Below are positions 26,827 to 35,781 of a DNA stretch of 64,000 nt, piece after piece; position 1 is the first letter of the stretch, and each line of letters begins with the position of its first letter. The stretch is from Bradyrhizobium yuanmingense. Its GTDB lineage: Bacteria; Pseudomonadota; Alphaproteobacteria; Rhizobiales; Xanthobacteraceae. Below the pieces are notes generated by a model. That model did not search any database. It was not told where the DNA came from and worked only from the letters and a program-made list of their open reading frames with translations. Location of the stretch: positions 248,001-312,000 of the forward strand of contig NZ_JARFML010000002.1 in NCBI RefSeq assembly GCF_029167105.1. Reading direction: 5' to 3'. Position numbers and translations under genes: made by a program.

Positions 26827-27516
26827 TCAGCGGGTGCGGTCTAACCGCGAGAAGCGGAAATTGCAGTGGCTGGCGCCGCCGGCCAGCGTCTGGGTCCGCT
26901 CCAGGCGGATGCCTCGCGTGGCGTAGGCGACGAAGTCGAGGCCGCAGATGTTCGGCAGGATTTCCGTGTCGCCGCGGCGCGCCGCGAGCTTGCAGAAGCC
27001 GCAGGCCTTGTAGTCGATGCCGAATTCGAAAGTATCCTGCGGACCCGGCTCGACGAAATCGTAGACGAAATCTTCCGGAAACTCCGCTTGGTGAGCCTCT
27101 GTGACGCTCCTTGCCGCCTGCTCGCGCATCAAGGCTTGGTTCTCACGTGACATGAACTGACGCCCCGCGGCGAGACGCTCGGCTTCGGGAATCGACAGCA
27201 GCTGCGCCTTGTAGGTTTCCCGCTCGATCTCGCCGATGACCGGCACCGGAACGCCGTGGCGCCGCAGCACCCGACTGACGGCCATGAAGCCGGTCAGGCG
27301 CATGAAGAAATCGCTCATGCGGCTTGCCGCGCCGCCGACATAGGGCATCTGGGTGAGGACGATCTGAAATTCGTCCATCACCTCCTGCCTGATTGCGTCG
27401 ATGTCGGAGAGATGCGGGCGCTCGCGGAGCATCGCTTCGGCAAGGTCTAGTCGCTCGCGCATGGCGGCCTCCATCGCTTGCCGATGCGTCTGGTAGAACG
27501 GATGGATCTCAGCCAT
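26827..27516 (-). CDS. L-2-amino-thiazoline-4-carboxylic acid hydrolase-like protein
   Basis: A 229-residue protein resembling the ATC hydrolase family (PF14196). Recognisable segments are KACGFCKLAARRGDTEILPN near residue 170, CGLDFVAYA, and the C-terminal GGASHCNFRFSR. Founding members in Pseudomonas open a thiazoline ring on the way to L-cysteine, but most relatives are uncharacterised. The adjacent upstream gene on the same strand encodes a RidA-type deaminase (about 45 bases between), so both may act on an amino-acid-derived imine or thiazoline. Substrate not established. Confidence 0.75.
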   Translation of the reverse strand: MAEIHPFYQTHRQAMEAAMRERLDLAEAMLRERPHLSDIDAIRQEVMDEFQIVLTQMPYVGGAASRMSDFFMRLTGFMAVSRVLRRHGVPVPVIGEIERETYKAQLLSIPEAERLAAGRQFMSRENQALMREQAARSVTEAHQAEFPEDFVYDFVEPGPQDTFEFGIDYKACGFCKLAARRGDTEILPNICGLDFVAYATRGIRLERTQTLAGGASHCNFRFSRLDRTR

Positions 27517-27562
27517 TGGACACCCGATATGATTGGCTCATTGCAACATCGACGACGCCGCC

Positions 27563-27955
27563 TCAGTCGGCGGCGATCGCCTCGATCTCGAGCAGCCATT
27601 TGCTGTCGACGGTCTCGACCACCACGACGGTCAGCGCCGGCTGGTGCTCCCCGAGCATGGCGCGGCGAATGGCGCGATTGGCGACGACTTGACTGCGGTC
27701 GGTCAGGAAGGTGGTGACCTTGACCAGGTGCTCGATGCCAAGACCTGCCGCGGCGAGCACTTCCCTGACATTGCGCCAGGCCTGCTCGCATTGCGCCTCG
27801 AAGCCATCAGGCACGGTGCCGTCGGACTTTTCAGGCACCTGGCCGCTGATGAACAGCAGGCGGCTGTGCTGCTTCAGCTCGAGTCCCATGCAGTAGCCGC
27901 CGGCGGGCGGGTGAACCGTTGCGGGATTGTGGCTGACGATGTGAGCTGGGGGCAT
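27563..27955 (-). CDS. RidA family protein (enamine/imine deaminase)
   Basis: A 130-residue YjgF/YER057c/UK114-family protein. It has the typical core LLFISGQVPEKSDG, a middle segment with NVREVLAAAGLGIEHLVKVTTFLTD, and a C-terminal LEIEAIAAD. The usual catalytic Arg appears replaced within the variable region, so activity may differ from classic RidA. Starting at MPPAHIVSHNP gives the family length; an upstream Met would overlap the divergent LysR leader. Likely co-transcribed with the downstream ATC hydrolase-like gene. Confidence 0.88.
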   Translation of the reverse strand: MPPAHIVSHNPATVHPPAGGYCMGLELKQHSRLLFISGQVPEKSDGTVPDGFEAQCEQAWRNVREVLAAAGLGIEHLVKVTTFLTDRSQVVANRAIRRAMLGEHQPALTVVVVETVDSKWLLEIEAIAAD

Positions 27956-28083
27956 GGCGTTTCTCCGGATTTGCGGGCCAAGCGTATCCGGCGGCATCAC
28001 CCTTGCGCAAAGCATCATTGCTGCGGTTCAGCGCAAGAAAATCTATTGCAAGGGCACGGCCTGTCGGTGTCAAAGTGCACTCG

Positions 28084-28710
28084 ATGACCTACGCCCTTCC
28101 CCCGCTCAACGCGCTCCGCGCCTTCGAAGCCGCCGCCCGACACCTCAGCTTCAAGCTGGCCGCGCACGAATTGCACGTCACGCCCGCGGCCGTAGGGCAG
28201 CAGGTGAAAGCGTTGGAGGCACGCCTCGGCGTGCAGCTGTTCGAGCGGCTGCACAAGCAGCTCATCCTGACCGAGGCCGGCCAGGCCTATCTGCCCGGGA
28301 TCTCCGAAGGTTTCCGCCACATTGCCGAGGCAACCTCGCAGTTGAAGCCGTCAGGTGCCGTGCTGCTGCAATTGGGCGTCCACGGCAGTTACGACCTTCG
28401 CCGGCTCGAACTTGCGGGGTTTCGCAGCGAACATGCGGAGATCGGTTTGAGCGTGCTGCAGCCCGCCGGCCTGCACGAGCTCGTCGAGGGCAAGGTCGAC
28501 CTCTTGATCGCCCGCGGCGTGAGCCGCCATCCGGGCTATCGCTGCGAGCGGATCGATGACGGATCGGGCGCAGGTGATTGGCTGGTTGCGCCAGAAGGCA
28601 CGGCGGATTGTCCGGAGATCGTTAGTTTTCGCGCGTGGCTGCGCGCCCTGCCCGCGGCGAAACCGCTCGCAAATCGCCGCCCGCGCCTGGTTGGCGGTGT
28701 CGGGAGTTGA
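28084..28710 (+). CDS. Compact LysR-family regulator
   Basis: A 208-residue GcvA-like LysR regulator. The winged helix-turn-helix is complete (MTYALPPLNALRAFEAAARH to about residue 85). Then comes the start of a substrate-binding domain (LLQLGVHGSYDLRRL and VDLLIARGVS), and the sequence passes directly to WLVAPEGTADCPEIVSFRAWL, a segment normally at the C-terminus of 300-residue members. About 90 residues of the middle of the ligand domain appear to be missing. No frameshift is visible. It is divergent from the ridA pair and probably controls it, or it may be an internally deleted gene. Confidence 0.75.
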   Translation: MTYALPPLNALRAFEAAARHLSFKLAAHELHVTPAAVGQQVKALEARLGVQLFERLHKQLILTEAGQAYLPGISEGFRHIAEATSQLKPSGAVLLQLGVHGSYDLRRLELAGFRSEHAEIGLSVLQPAGLHELVEGKVDLLIARGVSRHPGYRCERIDDGSGAGDWLVAPEGTADCPEIVSFRAWLRALPAAKPLANRRPRLVGGVGS

Positions 28711-28764
28711 CGGGGCCAAAGGTTGCGGGCCGAGGCCCATGGCTGCCGTTCAACTCGAGGCATC

Positions 28765-30525
28765 CTACCCCCCGGCTAACTTGTGTTTCTGTGCCTCTTC
28801 GATATGCCGCCGCTGATCGAGAAACGCCTGGCTGGACCGCGTCTTGTACAAATCCAGATTCTCGGTCTCGTCGGCCTGCAGTGTGATCGCCGCATCGACA
28901 TAGGCGAGCCGGTGCGGATCCGACTTGACCTTGCGCGCCAGCCGCTGGAGGCGCAGAGCGAGCGAAGCCCATTGTACGGCCTTTACGACGGTGTCGGCGG
29001 CATAGCGGGGATAAAACGACCAGGCCGGCTCGACCGGCAGATGCGGACGGCGCTCGTCGCGGCTCTTCAGCCGCAGCACACCCCCTTCGAGCGGATGGAC
29101 GCGCTCAATGGGATGGTAGCCTTTGAAATAGAGCGCGTAGGTGCCGATCTTGCCGACATTATTGCCCATCGCCGCGGCACGCCGCATCAGCGTCTCGATG
29201 TGCTCCCAGCTGTAATAGGTGTTCCAGGCGAGCTCGACGGCGCGCTCCCAGTCCGCCTTGGACATGGCGGGGTGGTCCGTCGTGACGTGGTCCAGGTCGT
29301 ATTTGTTGAGATCCGAATCCATCGCGACGCCCTTCAAGTAGAGCGTCTTGTGGTCTTCCGAGCCCGGCAGCGGCGTCAGGTAGAAGAACTCCAGCATGTC
29401 GATCGGCAGCTCATGCTTGATGATCTCGATGTCGCGGACGACCGATTCCGGTGTGTCGTTGGGAAAGCCAACAATGTAGCCGCCGACGGTCATGATCCTG
29501 GCCTTCTTCCAGGCCATCATCATCTCGCGATAGTCGGTGATCTTGTTCTGCCGCTTCTTGGCGCCGAGCAGACTGTCCGGGTTGATGTTTTCGAGGCCGA
29601 TGAAGCATCGCCGGACGCCGGCCTTGGCGCATTTCTCGATGAAGTTAGGCAGCTTGTGGCAGAGCGTGTCGACCTGGATCGTGAAACGGAGGTCCCAGCC
29701 CTCCTTCTCGCGCAACGCGATGATGCGGTCGAGTAAAATTTCCCAATCCTTGTTGCGCGCAAAATTGTCGTCGGTGAGAAAGAAGGCGAAGATGCCCTGA
29801 GCGACGTTGGCGCGGATCACGGCCTCGATATCGTCGGCGCTGCGGCGTCGCGACTTGCGGCCCTGCACGTTAATGATGGTACAGAACGAGCACTGGAACG
29901 GGCAGCCGCGCCCCGCGTCGAAGCTCGTGGTGTGGCCGATGACCCGTCCGATCTGCTGGCGGGGAATGATCGGCAAAGGCTGGCTCTCCAGGTGTGGCAG
30001 ATCGTCGATGTAGTTGTAGAGAGGCTGCAATCGCCCGGCGACCGCATCCTGCAACAGCTCCTCGAGCCGTCCCTCGGCTTCGCCTGCGAAGACCGAAACA
30101 CCGAGGTCCATCATCTCCTGAACGCCGGGATCGCGCTCCGGCAACATCGAGAGGGTGCCGGACACATGGAAGCCGCCGATCGCAACGTGGATGCCGAGCT
30201 TGCGAAACTGTCTCGCCAGATCGAGCGATCGGGGAAACTGGTTGGACTGGACCCCGACCAGCATCACCATGCCGGCATCCGCGGCCTTGATCGCGCGCGC
30301 CAGATCCGCGACGCGCACCTTCCAGTTGGTCTCATCGATGGCGTCGATCTCGATGTTGCAATCGGGCCCGAGAACCCCGCGTTCGCGACAATCGAGCGCT
30401 ATGCCGTAAAGACAGGCTAGCGAATTCGAAGGCAGGCCGCCGCGCCACCATCGAATGACATAGCCATCGTCGTCGTAATGTGACGGCTTGATCAGAACAA
30501 GCCGAAAAGTCTTGTCCTTCCTCAT
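28765..30525 (-). CDS. B12-binding-type radical SAM protein
   Basis: A 586-residue enzyme. Residues about 10-190 form a Rossmann-like domain of the cobalamin-binding type, but the DxHxxG cobalamin motif is not visible, so B12 may not bind. The radical SAM core follows with Cys208, Cys212 and Cys215 (GCPFQCSFC) to ligate the 4Fe-4S cluster, and family segments FFLTDDNFARN, RCFIGLENINPDS and GGYIVGFPNDT. Residues about 440-586 form a helical C-terminal extension. The product class resembles hopanoid and tetrapyrrole-type radical SAM enzymes, but I cannot name a substrate. No partner gene is adjacent. Confidence 0.85.
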   Translation of the reverse strand: MRKDKTFRLVLIKPSHYDDDGYVIRWWRGGLPSNSLACLYGIALDCRERGVLGPDCNIEIDAIDETNWKVRVADLARAIKAADAGMVMLVGVQSNQFPRSLDLARQFRKLGIHVAIGGFHVSGTLSMLPERDPGVQEMMDLGVSVFAGEAEGRLEELLQDAVAGRLQPLYNYIDDLPHLESQPLPIIPRQQIGRVIGHTTSFDAGRGCPFQCSFCTIINVQGRKSRRRSADDIEAVIRANVAQGIFAFFLTDDNFARNKDWEILLDRIIALREKEGWDLRFTIQVDTLCHKLPNFIEKCAKAGVRRCFIGLENINPDSLLGAKKRQNKITDYREMMMAWKKARIMTVGGYIVGFPNDTPESVVRDIEIIKHELPIDMLEFFYLTPLPGSEDHKTLYLKGVAMDSDLNKYDLDHVTTDHPAMSKADWERAVELAWNTYYSWEHIETLMRRAAAMGNNVGKIGTYALYFKGYHPIERVHPLEGGVLRLKSRDERRPHLPVEPAWSFYPRYAADTVVKAVQWASLALRLQRLARKVKSDPHRLAYVDAAITLQADETENLDLYKTRSSQAFLDQRRHIEEAQKHKLAGG

Positions 30526-30843
30526 GAGCTACGAGTAGCTTGATCTCGGTCAAAGGCCAACTGGTTTCCGTCAGCTCTTCGCAAAAGACGACGAACTGTG
30601 GCACGAAAACATCCGGTCAGCTAACCGCAGACGGCGCTATAGCATGTTCGGCACAAATGGGGCTGCGTAGTCGCCAGCTAGTGCGCAAGGCGTCCGCTCC
30701 GGGTCACGTGCGATAATGATCTGATTGATCACAAGATTCCGCGTGCCCTAAACCCGCGCCGAGCGCTGCTGCGGTCCACGATGCTCCTGATAGCCGCGCA
30801 GAAGCCGCCCTCGCGGGACGTCAAAGTTGGGCCAACAGCGACA
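30526..30843. other. Intergenic, no feature seen
   Basis: About 320 bases between the radical SAM start and the 3' end of the TrpX-type gene. It must contain the radical SAM promoter. I see no gene, strong hairpin or recognisable operator. Confidence 0.5.
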
Positions 30844-31830
30844 TCATTCGATCACCTCGTCAGCTTGGGCGAGCAAGGTGGGCGGCACGGTAAGGCCAAG
30901 GGCGTTCGCAGTCCTGCGATTAATGACAAGCTCGAACGTGGTTGGTTGCTCGACGGGAAGATCGGCAGGCTTGGCACCCTTCAGGATCTTGTCCACGTAG
31001 GTGGCGGCGCGTCGGAACAAGACGACGAAGCTCGCACCGAACGACATCAGGCCTCCATCCTTCGGAAACTCGCGAAGTCCGTACACGGCCGGAAGTCGGT
31101 GAGCGGCAGCGAGAACAATGATGCGGGGTCTATGCACAATGGTCAGAACGTCATCGAAGACGATGAGAGCTTGGGCGTTGCCTCCCATGGCTGCGGCGAA
31201 CGCCGCATCAAAATCCTCCGGCTTTCCCACTTCGAGAGGCTGCAGCTCTACGCCCAGAGTGCGTGCCGCCGCCTCGGCGGTCCGCCAGAAGATGGCGTGG
31301 ATGGCAACTGCCGCGTTCTTCATCACCGCTACCCGGACCAAGCCTGGTACCATCTCCTTCAGCAATTGCAGGCGTTTTGCAATCATTGCCTCATTGAAAT
31401 AGCTCAGCCCCGTCACGTTTTCTCCGGGTCGCGCCAAACTTTCCACGAGACTAAGTCCAACCGGATCGGCCGCAACCATAACAATGGGGATTGTTTGAGT
31501 AGCCTTCTTGGCCGCTATCGCAGCGACGCTGTTGCCTGCCACCAGCACATCCGATTTGAGACGGATAAGCTCGGACACCAACTCGGGAAGCCGCTCGACA
31601 CGTCCCTCGGCCCAGCGCACCTCAAGCGCGATCGATCGACCCTCGACGTACCCCAGTTCGGTAAGCCGCTGCCGGAATGCCGCGAAGATATGTCCCATCG
31701 TAGCGTCATCGGCGCCGGCAATATACCCGACCCGCCGAACCCTTGCCGGCTCCTGCGCGTCCACGACGACAGGCCATGCCGTAGCGGCCGTTGCACGGCC
31801 CAGGAGTGCCATGAACTCTCGCCGCCGCAT
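30844..31830 (-). CDS. TrpX-type ABC transporter substrate-binding protein
   Basis: A 328-residue exported binding protein of the ABC_sub_bind family (PF04392). The signal is MRRREFMALLGRATAATA with a twin-arginine start. Family segments include VRRVGYIAGADD, IAGADDATMGHIFAAFRQ, DVLVAGNSVAAIAA and a long C-terminal domain with LPAVYGLREFPKDGGLMSFGA. Members feed amino-acid-type ABC importers, but no permease or ATPase is adjacent, as is usual for the many orphan copies in Bradyrhizobium. Start at 31830 chosen from the signal. Ligand unknown. Confidence 0.88.
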   Translation of the reverse strand: MRRREFMALLGRATAATAWPVVVDAQEPARVRRVGYIAGADDATMGHIFAAFRQRLTELGYVEGRSIALEVRWAEGRVERLPELVSELIRLKSDVLVAGNSVAAIAAKKATQTIPIVMVAADPVGLSLVESLARPGENVTGLSYFNEAMIAKRLQLLKEMVPGLVRVAVMKNAAVAIHAIFWRTAEAAARTLGVELQPLEVGKPEDFDAAFAAAMGGNAQALIVFDDVLTIVHRPRIIVLAAAHRLPAVYGLREFPKDGGLMSFGASFVVLFRRAATYVDKILKGAKPADLPVEQPTTFELVINRRTANALGLTVPPTLLAQADEVIE

Positions 31831-31986
31831 GCTCTGCCCCGCTGACAACAAGCAGATCCTAACACAGCTATTGCCGATTGGACGTCTGTTTGGGGTTGCG
31901 TGCGGCAATGCTCTGAGCCCTGCAGCTGGCATTGCCTCATGGGTACACGCGCCAGTGGAATAGAAGCGCTTTCCCCCTTCGGCGCA

Positions 31987-33015
31987 TCAGCCCTCTGTCG
32001 AGACTAACGCCGTCCGCCCCGCAATCTCCTCGCTGCGCCAGCACCTCACAGAATGCCCATCTGCGCGCGTCTCGAGCGTTGGCCCCGGCTCGCTCCGGCA
32101 CACCACTTCCGCATGACGGCAGCGCGGGCTGAAGGCGCAGCCATTCGGCGGGTTGAGCGGATTGGGCAAGTCGCCGCCCGTCGTTGCCAGCGGAGCGTGG
32201 CGCAGCGGATCGGGGATGGCGGCGATCAGGGCCTGCGTATAGGGATGCGCCGGCCGCTCAAAAATCTCGCGCCAGTCGCCGTTCTCGACGATGCGGCCGA
32301 GATACATCACGGCGACGCGGTCGCTCATATGCTCGACGACGCCGAGGTCATGGCTGATCATGATGTAGGACAGGCCGAGCGTGTCCTTCAGCTCCAGCAG
32401 CAGATTGATGATCTGGGCGCGGATCGAGACGTCGAGCGCCGAGACCGGCTCGTCGCAGATGACGATCTTCGGGTTGAGGATCAGCGCCCGGGCGATGCCG
32501 ATGCGTTGGCGCTGGCCGCCGGAGAATTCATGCGGGTAACGGTCGGCCTGCTCGGGGCGCAGGCCGACATGCCTCAGCATGGTCGCGACGCGGTCCTCAA
32601 TCTCGCTTTTCGCGGTCACGCCGTGCACGCGCAGGGGATCCTCTAACGTGCGGCGAACGGTCTGGCGCGGATTGAGCGAGGCGTAGGGATCCTGAAACAC
32701 GATCTGCACGATGCGGGCGAGCGCTTTCCGGTCTCCGGATTGCCGGTTCGTGACGGCCTGCCCGTCCAGCACGATGCGGCCGCGCGTCGGCGTCAGCAGG
32801 CCCAGAATGGACAATGCGACCGTCGACTTGCCGGAGCCGGATTCGCCGACGAGGCCGAGGCATTCGCCGCGCTTCAGCCTGAGGTCGACGCCGTCGACGG
32901 CGCGGAGCAGCCGACGGCCACGGCCCAGCAGGCCGCCGCCGAGCGGAAAGTGAACGGCGAGATCCTCCACGCTGAGGATCACATCGTCGTCCGCTCTCGC
33001 CTGCGGTTCATGCAT
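31987..33015 (-). CDS. Peptide ABC transporter ATPase (DppF/OppF type)
   Basis: A 342-residue ATPase, second of a pair. Walker A is GESGSGKSTVALSIL near residue 65, signature FSGGQRQRIGIARAL, Walker B IVICDEPVSALD. The C-terminal Cys-rich segment (AFSPRCRHAEVVC) is typical of DppD/DppF and binds an iron-sulfur cluster in some relatives. It starts eight bases before the end of the DppD gene (ATGCATGA overlap), so translation is coupled. Last gene of the importer operon. Confidence 0.93.
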   Translation of the reverse strand: MHEPQARADDDVILSVEDLAVHFPLGGGLLGRGRRLLRAVDGVDLRLKRGECLGLVGESGSGKSTVALSILGLLTPTRGRIVLDGQAVTNRQSGDRKALARIVQIVFQDPYASLNPRQTVRRTLEDPLRVHGVTAKSEIEDRVATMLRHVGLRPEQADRYPHEFSGGQRQRIGIARALILNPKIVICDEPVSALDVSIRAQIINLLLELKDTLGLSYIMISHDLGVVEHMSDRVAVMYLGRIVENGDWREIFERPAHPYTQALIAAIPDPLRHAPLATTGGDLPNPLNPPNGCAFSPRCRHAEVVCRSEPGPTLETRADGHSVRCWRSEEIAGRTALVSTEG

Positions 33016-33988
33016 GATGGTGACACCGGACGAAACCGCCCGCCTCCAGCCCATCCGTCTGCGGCGCGGTGGTTCGGCAAATATCCGTCGCCTGCGCGCA
33101 ACGCGGATTGAACCGGCAGCCATCGGGGAAGCGCGTAATCGCCGGCACGACGCCCGCGATCTCCTTCAGCCTGGTGCGGCCGAGCGCAGCACGGCTGCCG
33201 AGACGCGGCAGGGAATCGACGAGGCCCTGCGTATAGGGATGGGAGGGCACTCGGAAGATGTCCGCCGAGCCGCGCTCCTCGACGATGCGGCCGGCATACA
33301 TGACGGCGACGCGGCGGCACACATTGGCGACCAGGCCAAGATCGTGACTGATCATCAGGATCGCCGTTCCGCGCTCGGCGCACAGATTGCGCATCAGCTC
33401 GATGATCTCCGCCTGCACGGTGACGTCGAGCGCCGTCGTCGGCTCGTCGGCGATCAGCAGGTCCGGACCGCAGGCCAGCGCAATGGCAATCATCACGCGC
33501 TGGCGCATGCCGCCGGACAGCTGGTGCGGATAGTCCTTCACGCGCCGCTCCGGTGCGGGGACGCGGACGCTCGCGAGCGCCTCGACAGCCAGCTGGTTGG
33601 CCTCCCGCCAGCTCTTGCCCTTGTGCAGCACGAACATCTCGGCGATCTGCCGCCCCACCGGCGAGACCGGGTTCAGCGCCGTCATCGGCTCCTGGAAGAT
33701 CATGGCGATGCGATTGCCGCGCAGCTGCCGTTGCCGGGCGGCGGACAGGTGCTGGATCTCCTGGCCCTGGAACCGGATGACGCCGCCGGCGATCGACAAG
33801 GGTGGCCGCAGCAGGCCGATCAAGGCGAGCGCCGTGATACTCTTGCCGCAACCGGACTCGCCGACGAGGCCGAACGTCTCGCCGCCATCGATGCGGAATG
33901 AAATGCCTTCGGCCGCCGCAACGCGCCTCGCTCCGTCATCGAGATCGATGCGGAGATCCTCGACCTCGAGCAGCGGGCTGCCTGTCAT
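33008..33988 (-). CDS. Peptide ABC transporter ATPase (DppD type)
   Basis: A 326-residue ATPase with Walker [15 protein letters not shown] near residue 50, signature [15 protein letters not shown] and Walker [13 protein letters not shown]. The C-terminal [14 protein letters not shown] carries the family cysteines. The Met at 33988 is chosen because the upstream extension is unlike the family and it overlaps the permease stop (ATGTGC at the junction). It pairs with the DppF-type ATPase to power the importer. Confidence 0.93.
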   Translation of the reverse strand: MTGSPLLEVEDLRIDLDDGARRVAAAEGISFRIDGGETFGLVGESGCGKSITALALIGLLRPPLSIAGGVIRFQGQEIQHLSAARQRQLRGNRIAMIFQEPMTALNPVSPVGRQIAEMFVLHKGKSWREANQLAVEALASVRVPAPERRVKDYPHQLSGGMRQRVMIAIALACGPDLLIADEPTTALDVTVQAEIIELMRNLCAERGTAILMISHDLGLVANVCRRVAVMYAGRIVEERGSADIFRVPSHPYTQGLVDSLPRLGSRAALGRTRLKEIAGVVPAITRFPDGCRFNPRCAQATDICRTTAPQTDGLEAGGFVRCHHHA

Positions 33989-34806
33989 GTGCGCCGGCTC
34001 CGCGATTGCGGATCGAGGATGTCGCGCAGACCATCGCCGAGCAGATTGAGGCCGAGCACGGTGAGGAAGATGGCAAGGCCCGGGAAGATCGAAAGCCACG
34101 GCGCCGTCGTGATCTGCTCCCGCGCTTCCGACAGCATGCTGCCCCAGCTCGGAAAGGGCGGGCGGACGCCGAGGCCCAGGAACGACAATGCGGCCTCCGA
34201 CAGGACCGCGCTGCCCATGCCCAGCGTGCCGATGACGACGATCGGCCCCAGCATGTTCGGCAAGAGCTGCGTGATCATGATGCGGATATCACCGTAGCCG
34301 AGCACGGTGGCCGCCTGCACATAGCCCTGGCTCCGCAGCGACAGTGCCGAGGCCCGTGCGAGGCGGCAGGTGAACGACCAATTGGTTAGTCCGAGCGCGA
34401 TCAGGAGGCTGGTCAGGCCGGGACCGAGCACCGCCATGATGGCGAGCGCGAAGATCAGCGAGGGGATCGCGAGCATGAGATTGGTCAGGGCGTTGACGAC
34501 ATCGTCCCACCAGCCGCCGAAATAGCCGGCGCTCAGGCCGAGCGCCACGCCGATGACGCTGTTGATGAGCTGCGAGACGATGCCGACCGTCAGCGAGACG
34601 CGCGCGCCGTAGAGGACGCGGGAATAGATGTCGCGGCCCTGCGCGTCGGTGCCGAACCACCAGGTCCAGCTCGGCGGCTCCTCCGCATTCATGAGGTTGG
34701 CGTCCATCACGGGATCGGTGTGCGCCAGCCACGGCGCGAGCAGACCGACCACGATCGCCAGCGCGAACAACGCTCCGCCGATGACGAGATTGGCGCGCAG
34801 CTTCAT
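33985..34806 (-). CDS. Peptide ABC transporter permease (DppC type)
   Basis: A 273-residue inner-membrane permease with an N-terminal helix (LVIGGALFALAIVVGLLAPW), a periplasmic loop with WFGTDAQGRDIYSRVLYGAR typical of DppC/OppC, and about five helices around the EAA loop (AASVLGYGDIRIM region, near residue 170). The Met at 34806 lies four bases inside the stop of the DppB gene. It makes the translocation pore with DppB. Confidence 0.93.
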   Translation of the reverse strand: MKLRANLVIGGALFALAIVVGLLAPWLAHTDPVMDANLMNAEEPPSWTWWFGTDAQGRDIYSRVLYGARVSLTVGIVSQLINSVIGVALGLSAGYFGGWWDDVVNALTNLMLAIPSLIFALAIMAVLGPGLTSLLIALGLTNWSFTCRLARASALSLRSQGYVQAATVLGYGDIRIMITQLLPNMLGPIVVIGTLGMGSAVLSEAALSFLGLGVRPPFPSWGSMLSEAREQITTAPWLSIFPGLAIFLTVLGLNLLGDGLRDILDPQSRSRRT

Positions 34807-35726
34807 GCGTATCTGATCCTGGGATCGATCACGCCGTAGAGCATGTCGATCAACAGATTGATCGCGAGAAAGAACATCACCACGACGAGGATGGAGCCCT
34901 GGACGGCGGGAATGTCGCGCTGGAGCACGCTGTCGACCAGCAGCGAGCCGATGCCCGGCCAGGAGAACAATTTCTCGACCACGACCGCCTGCCCCATCAG
35001 CGCGCCGAACTGCAGGCCCATGGTCGTCAGGATGAGGACGAGCGCATTGCGCATCACGTGCCACTTGACGACCCTGGTCTCGCTCATGCCCTTCGAGCGC
35101 GCGGTGCGGACGAAATCCGCGGTCATGATCTCGAGCACCGCGGCGCGCGTCGTCCGCGCCAGCAGCGCCATCGGCGAGACGCCGAGCGTCACGGCGGGCA
35201 GGATCAGGTATTTGAGGCTGCCGTCACCGTAGCCGAAACTCGGCAGCCAGCCGAGCTTGAGTGCAAACAGGTACATCAAGAGCAGCCCGAGCCAGAACTT
35301 GGCCAGCGACAGGCCCGACACCGCCAGCATCATCGAGACGGTGTCGACGAGGCTGCCCGGCCGCAAGGCCGCGACGAAGCCGAGCGGCACGCCGAGCAGG
35401 ATCGCAAACGCCATGGAGGCGAAGATCAGCTGCAGCGTCGGCCAGGCCCGCTTGGCGATCATGGTCGTGACAGGCTCACGGGTCCGGAACGAGGTTCCGA
35501 AATCGCCGGTCGCGAGCCCGGCGATGTAGGTGCCGAAACGCATATAGACGGGCTGATCGAGGCCGAGCTGCTTCTTCATGCGCAGCTCGACCTGCGGATC
35601 GCTGTCGTCGCTCATGCTCGAGACGATGCTGCCGGGAACGACGCTGAACAGCACGAACACCAGCAGCACCACGGCGAGCACGGTCGGAATGGTCTGCAGG
35701 ACGCGGCGGATCAGGAACGCGAGCAT
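34803..35726 (-). CDS. Peptide ABC transporter permease (DppB type)
   Basis: A 307-residue DppB/OppB permease with six helices, beginning MLAFLIRRVLQTIPTVLAVV. Family marks are VPGSIVSSMSDD (the conserved loop after helix 1), RTARSKGMSETRVVKWHVMRNAL (EAA loop) and LFSWPGIGSLLVDSVLQRDIP. It follows the binding protein gene by about 55 bases and overlaps the DppC gene. Confidence 0.94.
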   Translation of the reverse strand: MLAFLIRRVLQTIPTVLAVVLLVFVLFSVVPGSIVSSMSDDSDPQVELRMKKQLGLDQPVYMRFGTYIAGLATGDFGTSFRTREPVTTMIAKRAWPTLQLIFASMAFAILLGVPLGFVAALRPGSLVDTVSMMLAVSGLSLAKFWLGLLLMYLFALKLGWLPSFGYGDGSLKYLILPAVTLGVSPMALLARTTRAAVLEIMTADFVRTARSKGMSETRVVKWHVMRNALVLILTTMGLQFGALMGQAVVVEKLFSWPGIGSLLVDSVLQRDIPAVQGSILVVVMFFLAINLLIDMLYGVIDPRIRYA

Positions 35727-35781
35727 CTCAAACTTTTCCCCGCTCCCTCCCTCGCCCGTCGCGCCGGAGGGAGCGCGCGTG

